DNA from: Brevipalpus yothersi
Lineage: Eukaryota; Arthropoda; Arachnida; Trombidiformes; Tenuipalpidae
Assembly (NCBI GenBank): GCA_003956705.1
Contig: QZCP01000223.1
Span: 394,364 to 458,363 of the forward strand
Direction of reading: 5' to 3'
DNA length: 64,000 bases
Position numbers and translations under genes: made by a program. The notes below the pieces were generated by a model, which saw nothing but the letters and a program-made list of their open reading frames with translations, did no database searches and was not told where the DNA came from. Shown in pieces: positions 25,953 through 39,532 of this stretch. Position 1 is the first letter of the stretch; each line of letters begins with the position of its first letter.

Positions 25953-27263
25953 TAGGTTCATAAGTAACCCTAGAAGGCTGTGGTATTAATCGAATAACTC
26001 ATTAGGGAACAAGCTTTGCATAAGTCACTTCTATTGCGACCAAGCTAGCCATTCAGAATCCATTAAAGTCAATTCTTTTCATCTCATACTTTGTAAATAA
26101 AGAATTCAAGAACAATGAGAACATTTTATAATTTCTTGAATATAATACAAGAGCAAAACCGCGTTTCTCGGATCTATATGGATAGAATTCGAATCGAAAT
26201 AGCGTCCAAAGATATTTATCAATAAGGAAAATGTCCAGTACGAAATACCGAAAATTTATGAATGTCATACTCAAAATACTCTCAAAACCTCAAGTCTCAA
26301 TTCATTTTCAATAACTGTACTCTATTGTTTCGTTTTAATCAGTAGGTTATCACTTTGATGTTATTTCAGAAATGGTCAGAATGATTTCGAGATTCTCAAC
26401 ACAATACTTACTCCTGGAGAGATTGATGTGTAAGATAAAAATCAGATTCTTTTTTGAGTCAAAATTCTCTGGCACTTGATGAGAGAATATTCCGAAGGTA
26501 TACCTCAAGCAAATTATCAGATATATAACACGAATATAGAGTATTCAGATGTTTTCATGGAAAATTTTTTAATGTCAAAATCTATTCTATTTTCGAAAAA
26601 AGATTGGAAAATTGATTCTCCTTCAATCTTATTTCGTTTGAGATGTGTGTGCGAATGGATTGTTTTTCAATAGCTCAATTAAGCTATTAGAAAAAAATGA
26701 AGTGCTTTTCTGATGAAGTGGTGACATAACTTTCAAAAGACGGATACAGTTGATCGAAAAGTATGGGCAATAGTGAGCAATGATCAGTCCAGCTGATCAC
26801 TTTGATTACCTTAACATAATTTTCACTGTTAGTTTAACGAGGCGATAATATTTACAATCTATGGCATTGGTGGAAAAAAGTGAGATACTGACATGTTTCT
26901 CAATTAATAGTACATTGAAAAAGAATCTCAGTATTTCATAAGATTTTTCGGCACAAAGTACAAATTATCTTCAACGAGATTTTCGATAGATAATTGATTC
27001 CATTCGTTCTGAAAGAGCTCTGGAAGGAGGTATCCTATGTTTCGATTTGTTGAAATTAATTGAAAATAAAGCTAAGTACTGGGTTCATGTATGTATGTGT
27101 GTGTGTGTAGGTGTGGACTTTCGAAAGCTAGGAACGTGATGAATGAAAAAATGATCAGGTAACAAAAGAGCTGATATTATTGGCGAAACAAAAAAGATGG
27201 GTGAAAACATTGGTGGAACAAAAAGGTGAGAGTAGGTTGGATTCTTGATGATTAAATGGATTA
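25953..27263. other. Intergenic 3' of papilin-like gene and Gly-rich gene A
   Basis: 1.3 kb of AT-rich DNA with a short GT tract near 27094-27108. Open frames at 26053-26274 and 26476-26673 show no recognisable features. Confidence 0.5.
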
Positions 27264-27742
27264 TTAGTATCCACCACCAGCTCCACCGCCATAACCTCCG
27301 GAAGAGCCTCCTAAATAGAGAGAGTGAGAGAAGATTTAAGAGAAAAAAAGAGGTTAAGATCATCAAATTAGTTTCGAATAATCAAAGTGTGTGTGTGTGT
27401 ATATTTGTTGGGGATCATACTGTGGGCCTCAATGAATGGATTTCACCAAAAATTGCTCCAACATCACTTGAAAGCCGGTGACAAGCTTGAGCTTGTGTGT
27501 GTGATTAATTATCAGCTAAGATTGATTTAAGTTTATCTTTCTTAGTTTTTTTGTTTCACAAAATTCTTGCTCATTGATGGCTAAATTTGTTTGCATAAGT
27601 TGAGCAGTAAACTGAATTTTTCTTCTTCATCTTCATCTTCTGCTCCGTCTTCAGCTTCTTTTCCTTATTCTGAATATTACTTCTTGTTTTTAGCAAGAAA
27701 GTGAGGTTAACGATCGCGTTATGATAACCTTAAATCAACGGT

Positions 27743-27802
<60 letters not shown>

Positions 27803-27913
27803 NNNNNNNNNNNNNNNNNNNNNNNNNNNNNNNNNNNNNNNNNNNNNNNNNNNNNNNNNNNNNNNNNNNNNNNNNNNNNNNNNNNNNNNNNNNNNNNNNN
27901 NNNNNNNNNNNNN

Positions 27914-27958
<45 letters not shown>

Positions 27959-28550
27959 TAGCGGAGATATTCTTGTCCTCCACTCCTAACATTTTGGTTT
28001 CCCACTCGATCGTATTACAACGGTAAAGATCACACATATATACATATACATAGTATATACTGGAAATGGAATCGGATGAGAGCAGTTGTAATTTTAGAGA
28101 TAGCGAAGACTTTTCGACTGGAAAGACCGTTAAAATTTCCTAGCAAGTGCAACGGGAGAGATAGAAAGAGAGAGACATTGGAAAATGTCTAATTCAGAGC
28201 AATAATACAAGCCGGAAACAGTTGTACGGACCTCATCAGTAATGAACACACACACACATTTACAGAAATATCTAGGAAAGCAATCGGGATGCAAGTGCAA
28301 AAACTTTGAATGGTCCTTTTTTGCATCTCTCTTTAAATTCAACATCCATACATTCTCTCTCCCTCTCTCGACATGATGTAGGCATGATTATCTCATCAGA
28401 TACAATAATCTGGGAGAACATTGCAGCGGATATTGTCACTTGAGAAGTAGTGGAAGTTCAAAGGCTGCTGGTACTGTTGTGAATGTGATTTGTTGAGATA
28501 TGAATACTTCGGAAAAGGAAATGAGAAACTTACTTTCTCAATCTTCCTGC

Positions 28551-28621
<71 letters not shown>

Positions 28622-30164
28622 CGTGAAGATGAAAGATGAAAGACGAATGACGAAAAGTTTTCTCAACTCTCCAACAGCCTCCGGCAGCTGATCGAGCTTC
28701 ATTTACATAAAAATCAGTTAAAATCTTGATTATTAGCTATCATGGTAATTCGATTTCGGGGAAGCATGGATAAAATTGAAGCGCACCTTACTACAGAATT
28801 GCAATTCGATCAGAAAAAACGATTAAATGAGAATACAAAAATATATTTCAAGCATTTTGAGCTGCTCATTGAGAGCCTCTTTCACTTTCGCTACTTTTTT
28901 TTGATCACACTCATTTGGCCTCAAGACATTCGTGATGCCAAATGCTTTCAATTTTTCTTATCTGCAAGTCTTCAAATATACCTTCTCTCAAATCCATCAT
29001 CCTACATTCTAATTAAAGAATGAAGAGACATTGATCCGCTTACACACTATCCATTTGTACCTACTTTGCTTGAGCTAACACTTTCACACGAGAGCAATCT
29101 GAACATCAGAAAAAAAACTAAGCCAAACTAACCTAATCAGATATCAATGATCACTAAGATATCAAAGCTTGATAACTTCATTGCGATCGTTAAAATCCCT
29201 GGCCTCAAGATTCTCATAATTATTCTTATAATGCCAATATTGTCCACAACAATCATTGTAACTATTGACTGGATCAAATGAATGCTTACCCCAAGAATCG
29301 CCACCTCCATAGCCACCACCGGCACCACCGCCATAGCCACCGGACATACCGCCACCATAGCCACCGGACATTCCACCTCCGTAGCCACCTCCACCATAGC
29401 TAGATCCACCTCCTCCGTAGCCACCAGCACCACCGCCATAGCCACCGGACATTCCACCTGTGACAATCAAAGTACTGTTAATTAAGTTCATGGCTTATGT
29501 ACACTAATATACATGGACTGATGGGCCCATGATTAAGAATTGGGCAATTGCGTTCGACTTATGTGTACTTACCACCCCATGAGTCACCACCCCATGATTC
29601 CATTACGGGCCATGATGGCCAGCTAGGTGCATGTCCCCATGATTGTTTGGGCCAGGACTGTTTTGGCCATGATTTTTGTTCAATCTCTAGAGGAAGTCTT
29701 TAGAATGGAAAATTTGTCGAATAAAAAAATTGATTCATGTCAACCAATCTTGATGAATCAGAATTCATGTGATTTTGATTCAGTAGGAAATATTTTTTTT
29801 TCGAAATTTACTCACGGAATTGGAATAGGCACTGGAAGAACACCGAGCTTCTTCTTCTTTGAATGCTACAAGATAAATTTCACACTTTTAGTTGACTTAT
29901 CACAAACGGACTTGTAACTTTTGATAGTTGAATTACGCCGGTGAGTATTCCTCGAAGTTATAATTTACCAACTATAATCACTGATCATTGTACATTATAT
30001 CTTACCTTAAGAAGCAACAAGAGAGCAGCCAATTTCTTGATTTTCATTAGTTTTCGTCGACTTCCTTCAACTTCACTGACATAGTAGGTGACCAAAACCA
30101 ATTGTAAAACAACTAAGGTCAAAAATCCTAGAGATAAACCCCGACGTCGTGTATCCAGCGACAT
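27264..30164 (-). CDS. Secreted Gly-rich protein, paralog A
   Basis: Five coding exons in transcript order: 30164-30006, 29865-29816, 29697-29573, 29457-29290 and 27310-27264 (stop TAA). All are GT-AG and in frame, giving 182 aa. Exon 1 encodes a signal peptide or anchor (core LGFLTLVVLQLVLVTYY, cleavage near SEVEG) and a basic, Leu-rich stretch. Then come PVPIPIP and tryptophan-proline repeats (SWPKQSWPKQSW), followed by GGYGGG/GGMSGGYGGG repeats and a GGGY C-terminus. This composition resembles arthropod cuticle, glue or silk-like structural proteins. Exact function is unknown. The fourth intron is about 2 kb and holds GA/TC microsatellites and a 111-bp assembly gap. Paralog B lies inverted at 46.5-49.3 kb. 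Confidence 0.75.
27744..27955. repeat. (GA)n microsatellite with assembly gap
   Basis: GA run on both sides of 111 Ns (27803-27913), inside the last intron of Gly-rich gene A. The true length is unknown. Confidence 0.95.
28561..28618. repeat. (CT)n microsatellite
   Basis: 58-bp CT run in the last intron of Gly-rich gene A, opposite in strand to the GA run at 27744. Confidence 0.95.
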
Positions 30165-30213
30165 GATGATGATAAAATTATATTGAATCTACTTTTCTTT
30201 GATTCTCTTTCCC

Positions 30214-30445
30214 GCTGAACAAATCGATGGATTCCGAAGATGGATAAACGAAGGTAACGATGGACACAGTAGTAGTAGTAGTAGTAGCAGAGGACAAGGA
30301 GAAACAAAAGGAGAAGAGCAAGTAAGCAAAATGATAACGTAAAAACTTAATCGCACAGTTACTCACATAATCCAGTGGCTATCAAGTGTTTCCGACTCAG
30401 ATCAAGAAGAAATTGACCGACCTGATGTCCAAATTGGCTCTTATA
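30214..30445 (-). promoter_or_regulatory. Promoter and 5' UTR intron of Gly-rich gene A
   Basis: TATAAG box at 30440-30445. The expected start is about 30 bp downstream, near 30412. An untranslated first exon ends at 30367 with donor ATTAT|GTGAGT, and the UTR intron ends with TTTGTTCAG| at 30215, so the ATG exon begins at 30214. The same elements in the same order occur in paralog B, which supports their being functional. Transcription start is inferred, not shown. Confidence 0.55.
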
Positions 30446-31071
30446 TTAACAGGCCATAGTATTGGACTGATTGAGCCAATTTAGGAAACATCCAATGTCC
30501 AACCCCCTTTTCCATCGAAGGATGGTTCGGTCAGCTTCTTCTGCAGCATCTTCGAATCATCTTACCACCTCAACCCCCCCCTCTTAATTTTTATCCCCCC
30601 TATTAGAACATCGAATGGTCCGATACACCATCTTCATCATCTTGATCATCTCTCTCTCTCTCCATCAGAATCTCTATCATCCAGCCTCTAAGTTACGAAA
30701 TTCTCTAATTTGTGTTTTTCATTCCCCCAAATAGTCTCTCTCTCTCTCTCTCTCTTGGTTCTATTTTAGCCAAAGTGGTTCGTTGGGTGGTGGCAGGAGG
30801 TCAAACGATACGGCAAGATGAAGTGTGAGGAGTAAACACAAATCATCTCCCACGAGTAAGTCGATTGATAGAAAATGTGCCTGAGGCCATTTTACCAGTA
30901 AAAGCGTCCCATGTTCATAATATCATCACTACTATGACCGGTATTCACGGAAGAGAAGGAGGAGGAGGGGGAGGAGACGGATCGTATCATCCTTTGGGCT
31001 GATTTTGATCAAAAAATATTCTAAACAGTGTCTCGGAACCCATTTCTTCACTTTTTCACTCGATTTTTAAC

Positions 31072-31074
<3 letters not shown>

Positions 31075-31149
<75 letters not shown>
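31075..31149. repeat. (TC)n microsatellite
   Basis: About 75-bp uninterrupted TC run, the longest complete one in the window, 218 bp left of the mariner-like element. Confidence 0.95.
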
Positions 31150-31156
<7 letters not shown>

Positions 31157-31366
31157 TCTCCTTCTTTAGTTATTATCGACTTTTTGCCCTCAGCATTCCT
31201 TGATCAACTAATCTAACCATCCACTTACTTTCTTTATCGCACCTTTGCTCAGGTCATTTTCATCATTATTTCACTTTCTCATCTCTCACCTCTGACTCCA
31301 ATTAATCGCCTCTATTTCTTGCACTTTCTCCAAGCTCTACCTCTCGGCTCTTTGTATTAGATTATA

Positions 31367-32273
31367 TTAGGTTGGCAGATAAGTTTTTAGACTTGGTATG
31401 ATAGGATTGAGGTAGAAATCTGATTTTTCGTGTGCGAGCAGGATATAGATTTGGATTAAGAATAAAGAAAAGAAAACCCGAAAATCATGCATAGAAAAAA
31501 AGTTAGACCCGTTAGATCAGGCCTAGTTTCAAGAAAAATCGATAAAATGCTCAGCATAAAATTCAAAATGCTCTGTTGCAACTGCTGTTGAGGAGCAAAA
31601 GAGCATTCTGGTCAGTTTTTTTCTATACGATCCTGATTATCAATGTATCTTGATCAAGAAAAACTGAATTTCATGAGAAAAAAATTGTTTTTGAACGATT
31701 AGAACAAAGTTCTAGAGGCATTAATATTTTTATGCATAATATTTGAATTTGTCTAAGTTTGAACTGGAATTAATCAAAATTCAGCTGCTCACTGATTTCG
31801 AAAATTCTTACAGTTCAAGAGTATTCTTTTCTAATTAATAATCTAAATTTTTAGGATTCAGAATCGCATGAGCTTCGAGATATACTCGAAAATTTCACCG
31901 TTGTCTTTCTGGGTGATGCGCATGTGTCCCAAAAATTTTTTCCTCGAATTGGAATGAATTCCTATTCTTCATGTCAAATGTAATATTTTCATGGGAATTT
32001 TTGCTTTACTAGTCTATTCGACTATAAACTTCAGATTCCCATAAGATTCAGTAGAAAAATCCTCGAAAATCTTCGAAAAAATTTGTTCATATCTCTCAAT
32101 GTCGCTGATTTTGACCTGAAAACTATCGAATTTGGTAGGTCAGAGTACAATGGTTCTAAAGATCTGAAAAAATTTTTCATGTGCTTTGATTACCTGAACT
32201 ATCGATATGCAAAAAATCAGAACTCTAGCGCGATCGTAACATATCGAGTCTAAAAACTTATCTGCCAACCTAA
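31367..32273. mobile_element. Non-autonomous mariner-like element (907 bp)
   Basis: Terminal inverted repeats begin TTAGGTTGGCAGATAAG at 31367, mirrored at the right end to 32273. The first 27 bp are identical between ends, and weaker symmetry continues to about 68 bp. TA dinucleotides flank both ends (31365-31366 and 32274-32275), as expected for the TA target duplication of Tc1/mariner elements. The TTAGGTTGGC start is typical of mariner-family termini. No open frame over 60 codons lies inside, so it carries no intact transposase and would depend on one supplied elsewhere. It is either a deletion derivative or a long MITE. Confidence 0.85.
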
Positions 32274-32281
32274 TATTTAAG

Positions 32282-32284
<3 letters not shown>

Positions 32285-32314
<30 letters not shown>
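32285..32314. repeat. (TC)n microsatellite
   Basis: 30-bp run starting about 11 bp from the right end of the mariner-like element. Confidence 0.95.
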
Positions 32315-32317
<3 letters not shown>

Positions 32318-33183
32318 TGGATTACTCAAAATGTTATCATTCATGAATTTTGATTGGTCAATCAAACAGATTATTTCGCAATTCTTTTGCATTCTCAAGA
32401 TTTTTCTAGCTAAAACCCTAAATTCTAAAAAAATAAGAGTTCGATAAAGTAATTCATTGAGAGACTCTTGTCGAACTTTGATTGGTCATGTTCAGGAATA
32501 ATAGGTTACCACGATAAATGGTTTAATCTAGAGGAAATTCTTTTTCCAGAATGTCTCAGCTCTTTAAACAGTTTCACTCATTGCAGGAGCCATTTTGTTC
32601 ATAATGATCATTGATTTCCAAGGTTTTAATTGAAAATATGAATTGTTTTATTGCCGAGGTTCTATCTGGCTAACAAAGTTGTAAAACTCAGTGTGTAACT
32701 GTAAAACGAAAGAGTTGTTACCCACTATTCCCTTTTACAGAAGAAGAAAAAGAATACAAAACAGGGAAGCTCTATATTTCTGGTTAATTATTTAGGTGCT
32801 ACTCATTTATCTATCAAATATCGCACTTTTTTTTAGTTTCGAACATTTTTTGAACAGCTTGGAAGATTATTTCATTCAACACGCGGTGGCTAACAGGCAG
32901 GGTTTACTTTCTATTTTCGCGTGCTCTCACTATATTGCCCTGAGAGTAAAGTGTAAAGGAAAGTTTGTAAAAGGTTCGAAAAAGGGATGAGAAGAAGATG
33001 AGTGGAGGTTGGATGATGAATCGTAGTATCAAAAGGAAGCTGAATCGATGCTATACTTGTTACATTTTTGGCGACAGAACGAGATTCATGTAACGATCAT
33101 TTCCAACGGACTTTCCCTCGAACGTCATTACGTTTCAAAGATTCATTTGATAAGCAGCTTCATCCTCATTTTTGTTTCCAGTA

Positions 33184-33187
<4 letters not shown>

Positions 33188-33221
<34 letters not shown>

Positions 33222-33222
33222 N
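33188..33222. repeat. (TC)n microsatellite ending in an N
   Basis: 34-bp run followed by a single ambiguous base at 33222, consistent with uncertain repeat length. Confidence 0.9.
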
Positions 33223-34391
33223 ATTTCAGACCTGAATTCCTCAAACTTTGCCAGACATCAGCATTTTATGCAGCCTCAAGAAAATAGATACAAGGACTGA
33301 CCAGACATTGTTTGTATGTATGATTGATTCAATTAGAGAGTTCTAATTAGAGAGATATACACATTTTATGCATGTTTTTGGAAGTTTCTTTTTGAAAAAT
33401 CCATATTCTACTTCAATAATGTTCGCACCGTGGAGGAGTGTGACCGTTACTTTTCCAATCGAATGCCATATTATTTCTCAACGAATGTTCTTAATTCATT
33501 CACGATGACCATTAGTTGCTGTAAATGTTTCCCCTATTAAATCGAAAGCATCGTTTTAGACGAAAAGAGGAGAAAAAAATTTTTGCTCCTTCATCCGAAA
33601 ACATTGTGGAGCCCAATTGCAATCCAGATTTTGTGCTGATACATCTATTTTGTAGAAAAATTTTTTCGGGTAACGATTAATCTTGAACATCGATCATTTT
33701 GCTCGATATTTTGTTCCGATTAGGCATGAATTTTTAAATATAACTCATGACTAAGTCAACCCTTAATTTGCTCCAGTTGAGTTGTGAGTGATTCCAATTG
33801 TTATCAAGCAGGATTGCCAAAAAGTAATTCCTTCTTCTTCATCTCTTTTTCTCTTTCTCATTACCTGATTGAGTTGTATTTTCCATTTTTGATGATGATT
33901 TTTTGTTATAGCCTGGGAGAAGAAGAATCAAACTTATGCACATGTTTATTGATTTCAAATCTTTCTCTTTCCATTTCCATTTCATCAATATCTTGCTGAC
34001 TAAGCTTTCTCCAATCTTCATCCCAATCTTCAATCAACATGAATGTGTATATTTTTCTTTACTCTCAATTTCCTGAATCATTTGCTCTTCTTGATTGCAA
34101 TTGATGGTGATTTTTTCTTCCACTCTCTTTGCTTTGATACTTTTTGTAACACACATTCTTAAAAGTAGCTGCTGCTAGTTGCTTAATCAAATAGTTGCTG
34201 TTTATGTTGTTGATTTTGAGGCTAAGAAAGTGTGTCTGCTGGAAATTTGTTAGCATATTCCAGATTCCATGAACATTTCATGATTCACTTATCAATATTC
34301 GAGAGTATAGACTATTCGTGATATAACCATAATACTTCGATATTCCATGGGAACGTTGAAAAAACAAAAATGATTTAGCTAGGGAAAGGTG

Positions 34392-34394
<3 letters not shown>

Positions 34395-34425
<31 letters not shown>
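34395..34425. repeat. (GA)n microsatellite
   Basis: About 31-bp GA run in the gene-poor interval. Confidence 0.95.
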
Positions 34426-34431
<6 letters not shown>

Positions 34432-35500
34432 TGATCTAAATTAATCAACTTATCATGAACAACTATTCAAGGAGCTCATCAAATTGGAATCTATTTTTCT
34501 TCTCTCTTCTCCTTCATAAGCATGAGGTATTGTTCATTTTGTGAGGCCCACAAGATTGACAACATTGATGGAGCTCAAGGTTCTACTTTCGCTTCTTCCT
34601 TGAACACTTGAATAGTGAGAAAATTAGAGTAAACCACTCAATTTACTATCAATATTTAAGGTGATATATGTATGATAAGAATGAATGGAAACACTAAAGT
34701 GTTTTTCCCTCTGAGAATGATCAATCTTGGATCAAGAATGCAAAGAAGGTCAGCCCCAGATTGCATTTTTTTAAATTTTTCTCTACAAATCTACTATTCT
34801 TTCAGCAAAATTCTTTACTACCATTCCAATGGTATTAATTTCATATTCAGGGCTTTTTTTGGTTTGATTAAAATTGTTAAAATTGAAATCGAAAATCGAA
34901 AATCGAAAATCATGACTCAAAACACGGATGGAAGATATACAATGGGATTTATCAAAATTTTATCTATAAACTATGTCATCATAATCCATAATCCGATGAT
35001 TAAAAACATGAAAAATCGTGGACATCCTAACTCTAAGTAGTTACTTCCTAGGAGGAGACAGAAATAATGAGGAGAAAAAAATTTAGCTCACAGCTAACGA
35101 TGTCCCAGCTTTGATAAGTTCAGGAAGACATACTGAAGCTCAAATTTTGTGGAATTTTGGATTGCTCTCTGGAAATAAACTGATGTTCTTGCGAGGAAGA
35201 AAAAGCACCTCAGTATCTGGTGGCAAAGTGTGTATAAAAATTGATGAGATGGATACTGATGATCTTATATTGATGATGATGATAAAATGAAATCCAATTC
35301 TTGAGTGGTCAAGAAGAAACACCATCAACAGTATATTTCGCCATCATGATCATGTATCGTAAAAACCAGTAGTAGATGAAAGTAGATCATCAAGATCATT
35401 TATGATGATGTTGATGATGAATGAAACTGTGAGTAAACCAAATTGTTAAATTACCATACAACTAAGGCCTACTAGTGTGTCCTCCCGAATCATTTAGGAT

Positions 35501-35503
<3 letters not shown>

Positions 35504-35564
<61 letters not shown>
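35504..35564. repeat. (GA)n microsatellite
   Basis: About 61-bp GA run in the gene-poor interval. Confidence 0.95.
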
Positions 35565-35569
<5 letters not shown>

Positions 35570-36100
35570 TTGGCCTGATCGAGCGGAACGAAGTGAACAT
35601 TGATTCTTATCGCTTCTTGATCGGTCAAGTGGTCATCCGAGCGCGGCTTCATTGTCAATATCGTTCATGTTGGAGAGACAGTAAATTCAGCAGTGAGGGT
35701 CATGATCAGTCGAATTTATGTGTGTGTACATACATGATAGTTGAGGAATGATTTGGGAGGATGGAGAGAAGAGAGAGAGAGAAGAAATTACACGAATAAA
35801 GAGAGATTATTTTCAGATTGATTAGGCATTCATCTTAATCGGACTCATCTTCACGAATATCACGGAGAAGATGTTCTTTAGAGGATAAATAAGATAATTC
35901 AGTTATGGTGTGATCATTCGTGAAAGTAAATGATGATGAACAACAAGGTGAAAAATATTCAGGCCACCAAGGTCCACAATTGGTAACAAAGTGAATGTTA
36001 AAGGTAAATGAGGTCAAAATGGTGATATTAGTATGAAATTAACATTAATTTTTGCCCATTTTTTGACCGCAATCGCAAGTGCCCTAGCCATAAAAATTCT

Positions 36101-36104
<4 letters not shown>

Positions 36105-36154
<50 letters not shown>
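36105..36154. repeat. (TC)n microsatellite
   Basis: 50-bp TC run in the gene-poor interval. Confidence 0.95.
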
Positions 36155-36157
<3 letters not shown>

Positions 36158-37412
36158 ATAGAAGAATATTTTTCTGTTTTGTGAAGATTAGAATTATAGA
36201 TATTTTTTTCTCCCAAGATCCCATATTTTTCGGTTCATTGATGGAGAAGCTTATTCAAAGCAAAATATCCAATTTTTCCAGAAATTTTTGAAATGATTTC
36301 ATGTGAACTCATTAATATGTAAGTGTAGTAAGTGTAGGAATTATTATTATTCTTCCAAGACTATAGTCTTTTTCTTTCCATCCTATCAATATCGCTCTCT
36401 CAATTCGATTGATAATTAATTTGTTTAATCATAAGTATACATATCATTTATACAATTGTTTCCATTTATGTCAAGTGCACATGTCCGCATTAAGAAGTAC
36501 TTATGGGTGCATCACTTATCAATCGATCGATTGAACTTTCAGGAAGAATCATCCTTGATTGTGATTAATATTCTCAAAAAATAAATCAAAATATGTCGAA
36601 ATGCTCAATTATTCTATGCCAAATTGCTCACGTCCAGAATATTGGAATTTTTTGAACTTTTTTCTGAAAACTCAGAGAACCAGCAAAATCTTGGTAACAT
36701 TATGAAGAACAAGAGCTTCAAAAATTCCATCTCAAAAAATCAAATGAAATAAACAATTTCTTCTGATTGAATTCAAATATGCTCTCCTGATAATGAGAAA
36801 GATTGGAATCATAACTTGACATGTTGATAATAAGATTTGTTTCAATAAATGAAGAGCATGCACGTACACAAGAATCGTCATGATGAGAATCTGATGTGAG
36901 TATATATATATAAGGTCATTTGAGATGGAAATTGATGAAGTATTTTTCTCGTATCAATCTAATTCACCTCTCATGACAAATAATGATGATAAATATGATA
37001 GAGACAATGATATAGTGAATGTATGTGTGTGTGTGATAGAGACAAAGAGAAAAAATTCCCTTTGCTTCACCCAAATCGAGCCCCCATAACGGAACTTCTC
37101 TTGGTGCGATCTTGTTGTGAATAACATCTTGTGAGTCCGTGAGATTAGGAGGAGATGATGATCATGATGAAGAAGAAGAAAAAAGTCCGGGTGATGATGA
37201 CTGGTCTCTCATCTTTCTCATCTTTTTACTCTCTCTCCCATCCAGGCAAGATTGAGAGGAAATGAATGAAGAGTGAAATGAGAAGAAGAACAAAAACGGA
37301 CTCGGTCGCAGTGATATCAGCCATCCATCTTCTTTCTTCTTGTCTCGCATAAATATTTGATTAAGATAAGTATTAATATGACTAACATAGAATGCTGATA
37401 CTGATTACGAAC

Positions 37413-37415
<3 letters not shown>

Positions 37416-37456
<41 letters not shown>
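37416..37456. repeat. (GA)n microsatellite
   Basis: About 41-bp GA run in the gene-poor interval. Confidence 0.95.
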
Positions 37457-37458
<2 letters not shown>

Positions 37459-37922
37459 CCTGATGAATTTGTCCTTTCCTTTTCAATTTACTTTCTCTTC
37501 TAAATATACTCTCCAATGAGCATCCATCATCTTGCTTCACTGCTAAATATATATATACATTCTTTCTATCTACCTCTCTCGTTCTCTCTCTCTATCCTTC
37601 TTTCTACACATCATTCTGGATGGCCTGCGATAATCACCATCGGGGTGTCCGATTTCGAGTGATAGATTTGAACATTTCACCGAGTTTCGAATGATTCGCA
37701 AGTAGTAGATACATTATTTGAGAAAAAGGGAAAGTGAAATATAGTGGAAGAGAGACACTTTATTCTTGACAAGATGGTCATTTGTTTGAGAATATGAATG
37801 CAAAGTAGAGAAATAAAAAAACCTATCATTGACACAAAATTTGCTTGCCACATCTTGAGAGACGATAATCTTCTACTTCAAAAAAGAAATTGAAATGACT
37901 GATTTCCGACAAGATCGCATCC

Positions 37923-37925
<3 letters not shown>

Positions 37926-37972
<47 letters not shown>
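37926..37972. repeat. (TC)n microsatellite
   Basis: About 47-bp TC run. Confidence 0.95.
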
Positions 37973-37975
<3 letters not shown>

Positions 37976-38282
37976 CAGTAGCAAACAGTACTTTGAAAAG
38001 CTTATTATTTTCGATTAATTACTCGGAAATCCTGGAATAGAGAGAAAGAAAGAGAGAATGATCGCATAAATGTACACTCTATATAACGGCATCAACTTCG
38101 AATGAGACCATGAATGATCTGAAATGGATGAGATGGCCCTATTCAAATTGGCCTGAGGACAGGCACGCAAGCCAACAGTTGAATGAGCCTTTCTAGCACA
38201 TCATTGAAGGCGTTAGTTTGGCGAGAAAACACTCGAAGGGACATCAAAATACGATCTCAAATGCGATCTTCCACAATATCTA

Positions 38283-38314
<32 letters not shown>

Positions 38315-38872
38315 ACTTTTGCGAGAAAGCCTAACCATTGTCTGATAGTAAATCACCTTCCACAAATGACCATCTTTTTTTTCACTTCTGCTCGTTCGTG
38401 ACATTGCAATACTCGAATAATCGTGTTATTTAACATAATTTCTTCTTCTTCCGGTGTCCATTTTATAATAGACTTACTAATCGAACGATGAATGAATGAG
38501 CAGATCGCAATTCAGGTGGCGATATTTAGCGTCACTATTTGGGATGTGAAGAAATTTTTCGGGCAAAAATTTTTAAATGGTTTCATGAAGAAAAAAGTTG
38601 GGAAAAAAAAGATTTAATTATTACCAATATTGCCCTGAAAAAGAGGAACATCAAGGATAAAGTCGTCTGATATGTTTTGACTCACTTCCTTGATCTGATT
38701 GTGATCAAAATTTTACCCTAAAACTATGCTATGCCCTGATCAATAATTATTCGCTTCCAAAAGAAATCTATTTTCAGGTCATATTTCCGAACTCATCGAA
38801 CTCACCCTGACTTGATGGCTGGAATATCAATGGTTTCCCCGTCAACTACCAACAAATTCAAATTCAAATTTT

Positions 38873-38876
<4 letters not shown>

Positions 38877-38926
<50 letters not shown>
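38877..38926. repeat. (CT)n microsatellite
   Basis: 50-bp CT run. Confidence 0.95.
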
Positions 38927-38928
<2 letters not shown>

Positions 38929-39467
38929 AGCCCACCGGTTGATCCATGAGCTTCTTCTTATTTCCCAATCTGATCAGCATCATCATTCTTATTCGAAATA
39001 ACTTGAATGAATAACCAAAAAGGCTATCTCTTCATGAGCAACAAGTTTACAAGATAGGCGCTTAATCCTTCCGACATCCGTCCAAAAAGTCGGAAGAAGA
39101 AAAATTTGGCAACTTTTCAGCTTTGTAACGGCATCTTTTGCTGCTGGTTAAAAATCAGAACAGTGAATCTTGAATGAAATGGAAAATATTCACCCCACAT
39201 CTTCCCTTGTTGACAGCATGATAGGATTGAAGAGAGAGAGAAAGAGAAAGAGAAGCATTATTCACACTATGACATGAGCTTGATTGTTACATTTTATATG
39301 CAATAATAATATCAACACCATTAACCTCACGCTATAGAGGCATTTTTTTTATTTTGCACGCTGATTGTTTTAGGCAAAAGATGACTTGAGATAGTGTCAA
39401 TTTTTCAACAATTGTCCAAAGTTACTTAATAACTGAAATTAAAGTGTAGTTACCACTTTCGATTTTA

Positions 39468-39470
<3 letters not shown>

Positions 39471-39530
<60 letters not shown>
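39471..39530. repeat. (TC)n microsatellite
   Basis: 60-bp TC run. Confidence 0.95.
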
Positions 39531-39532
<2 letters not shown>

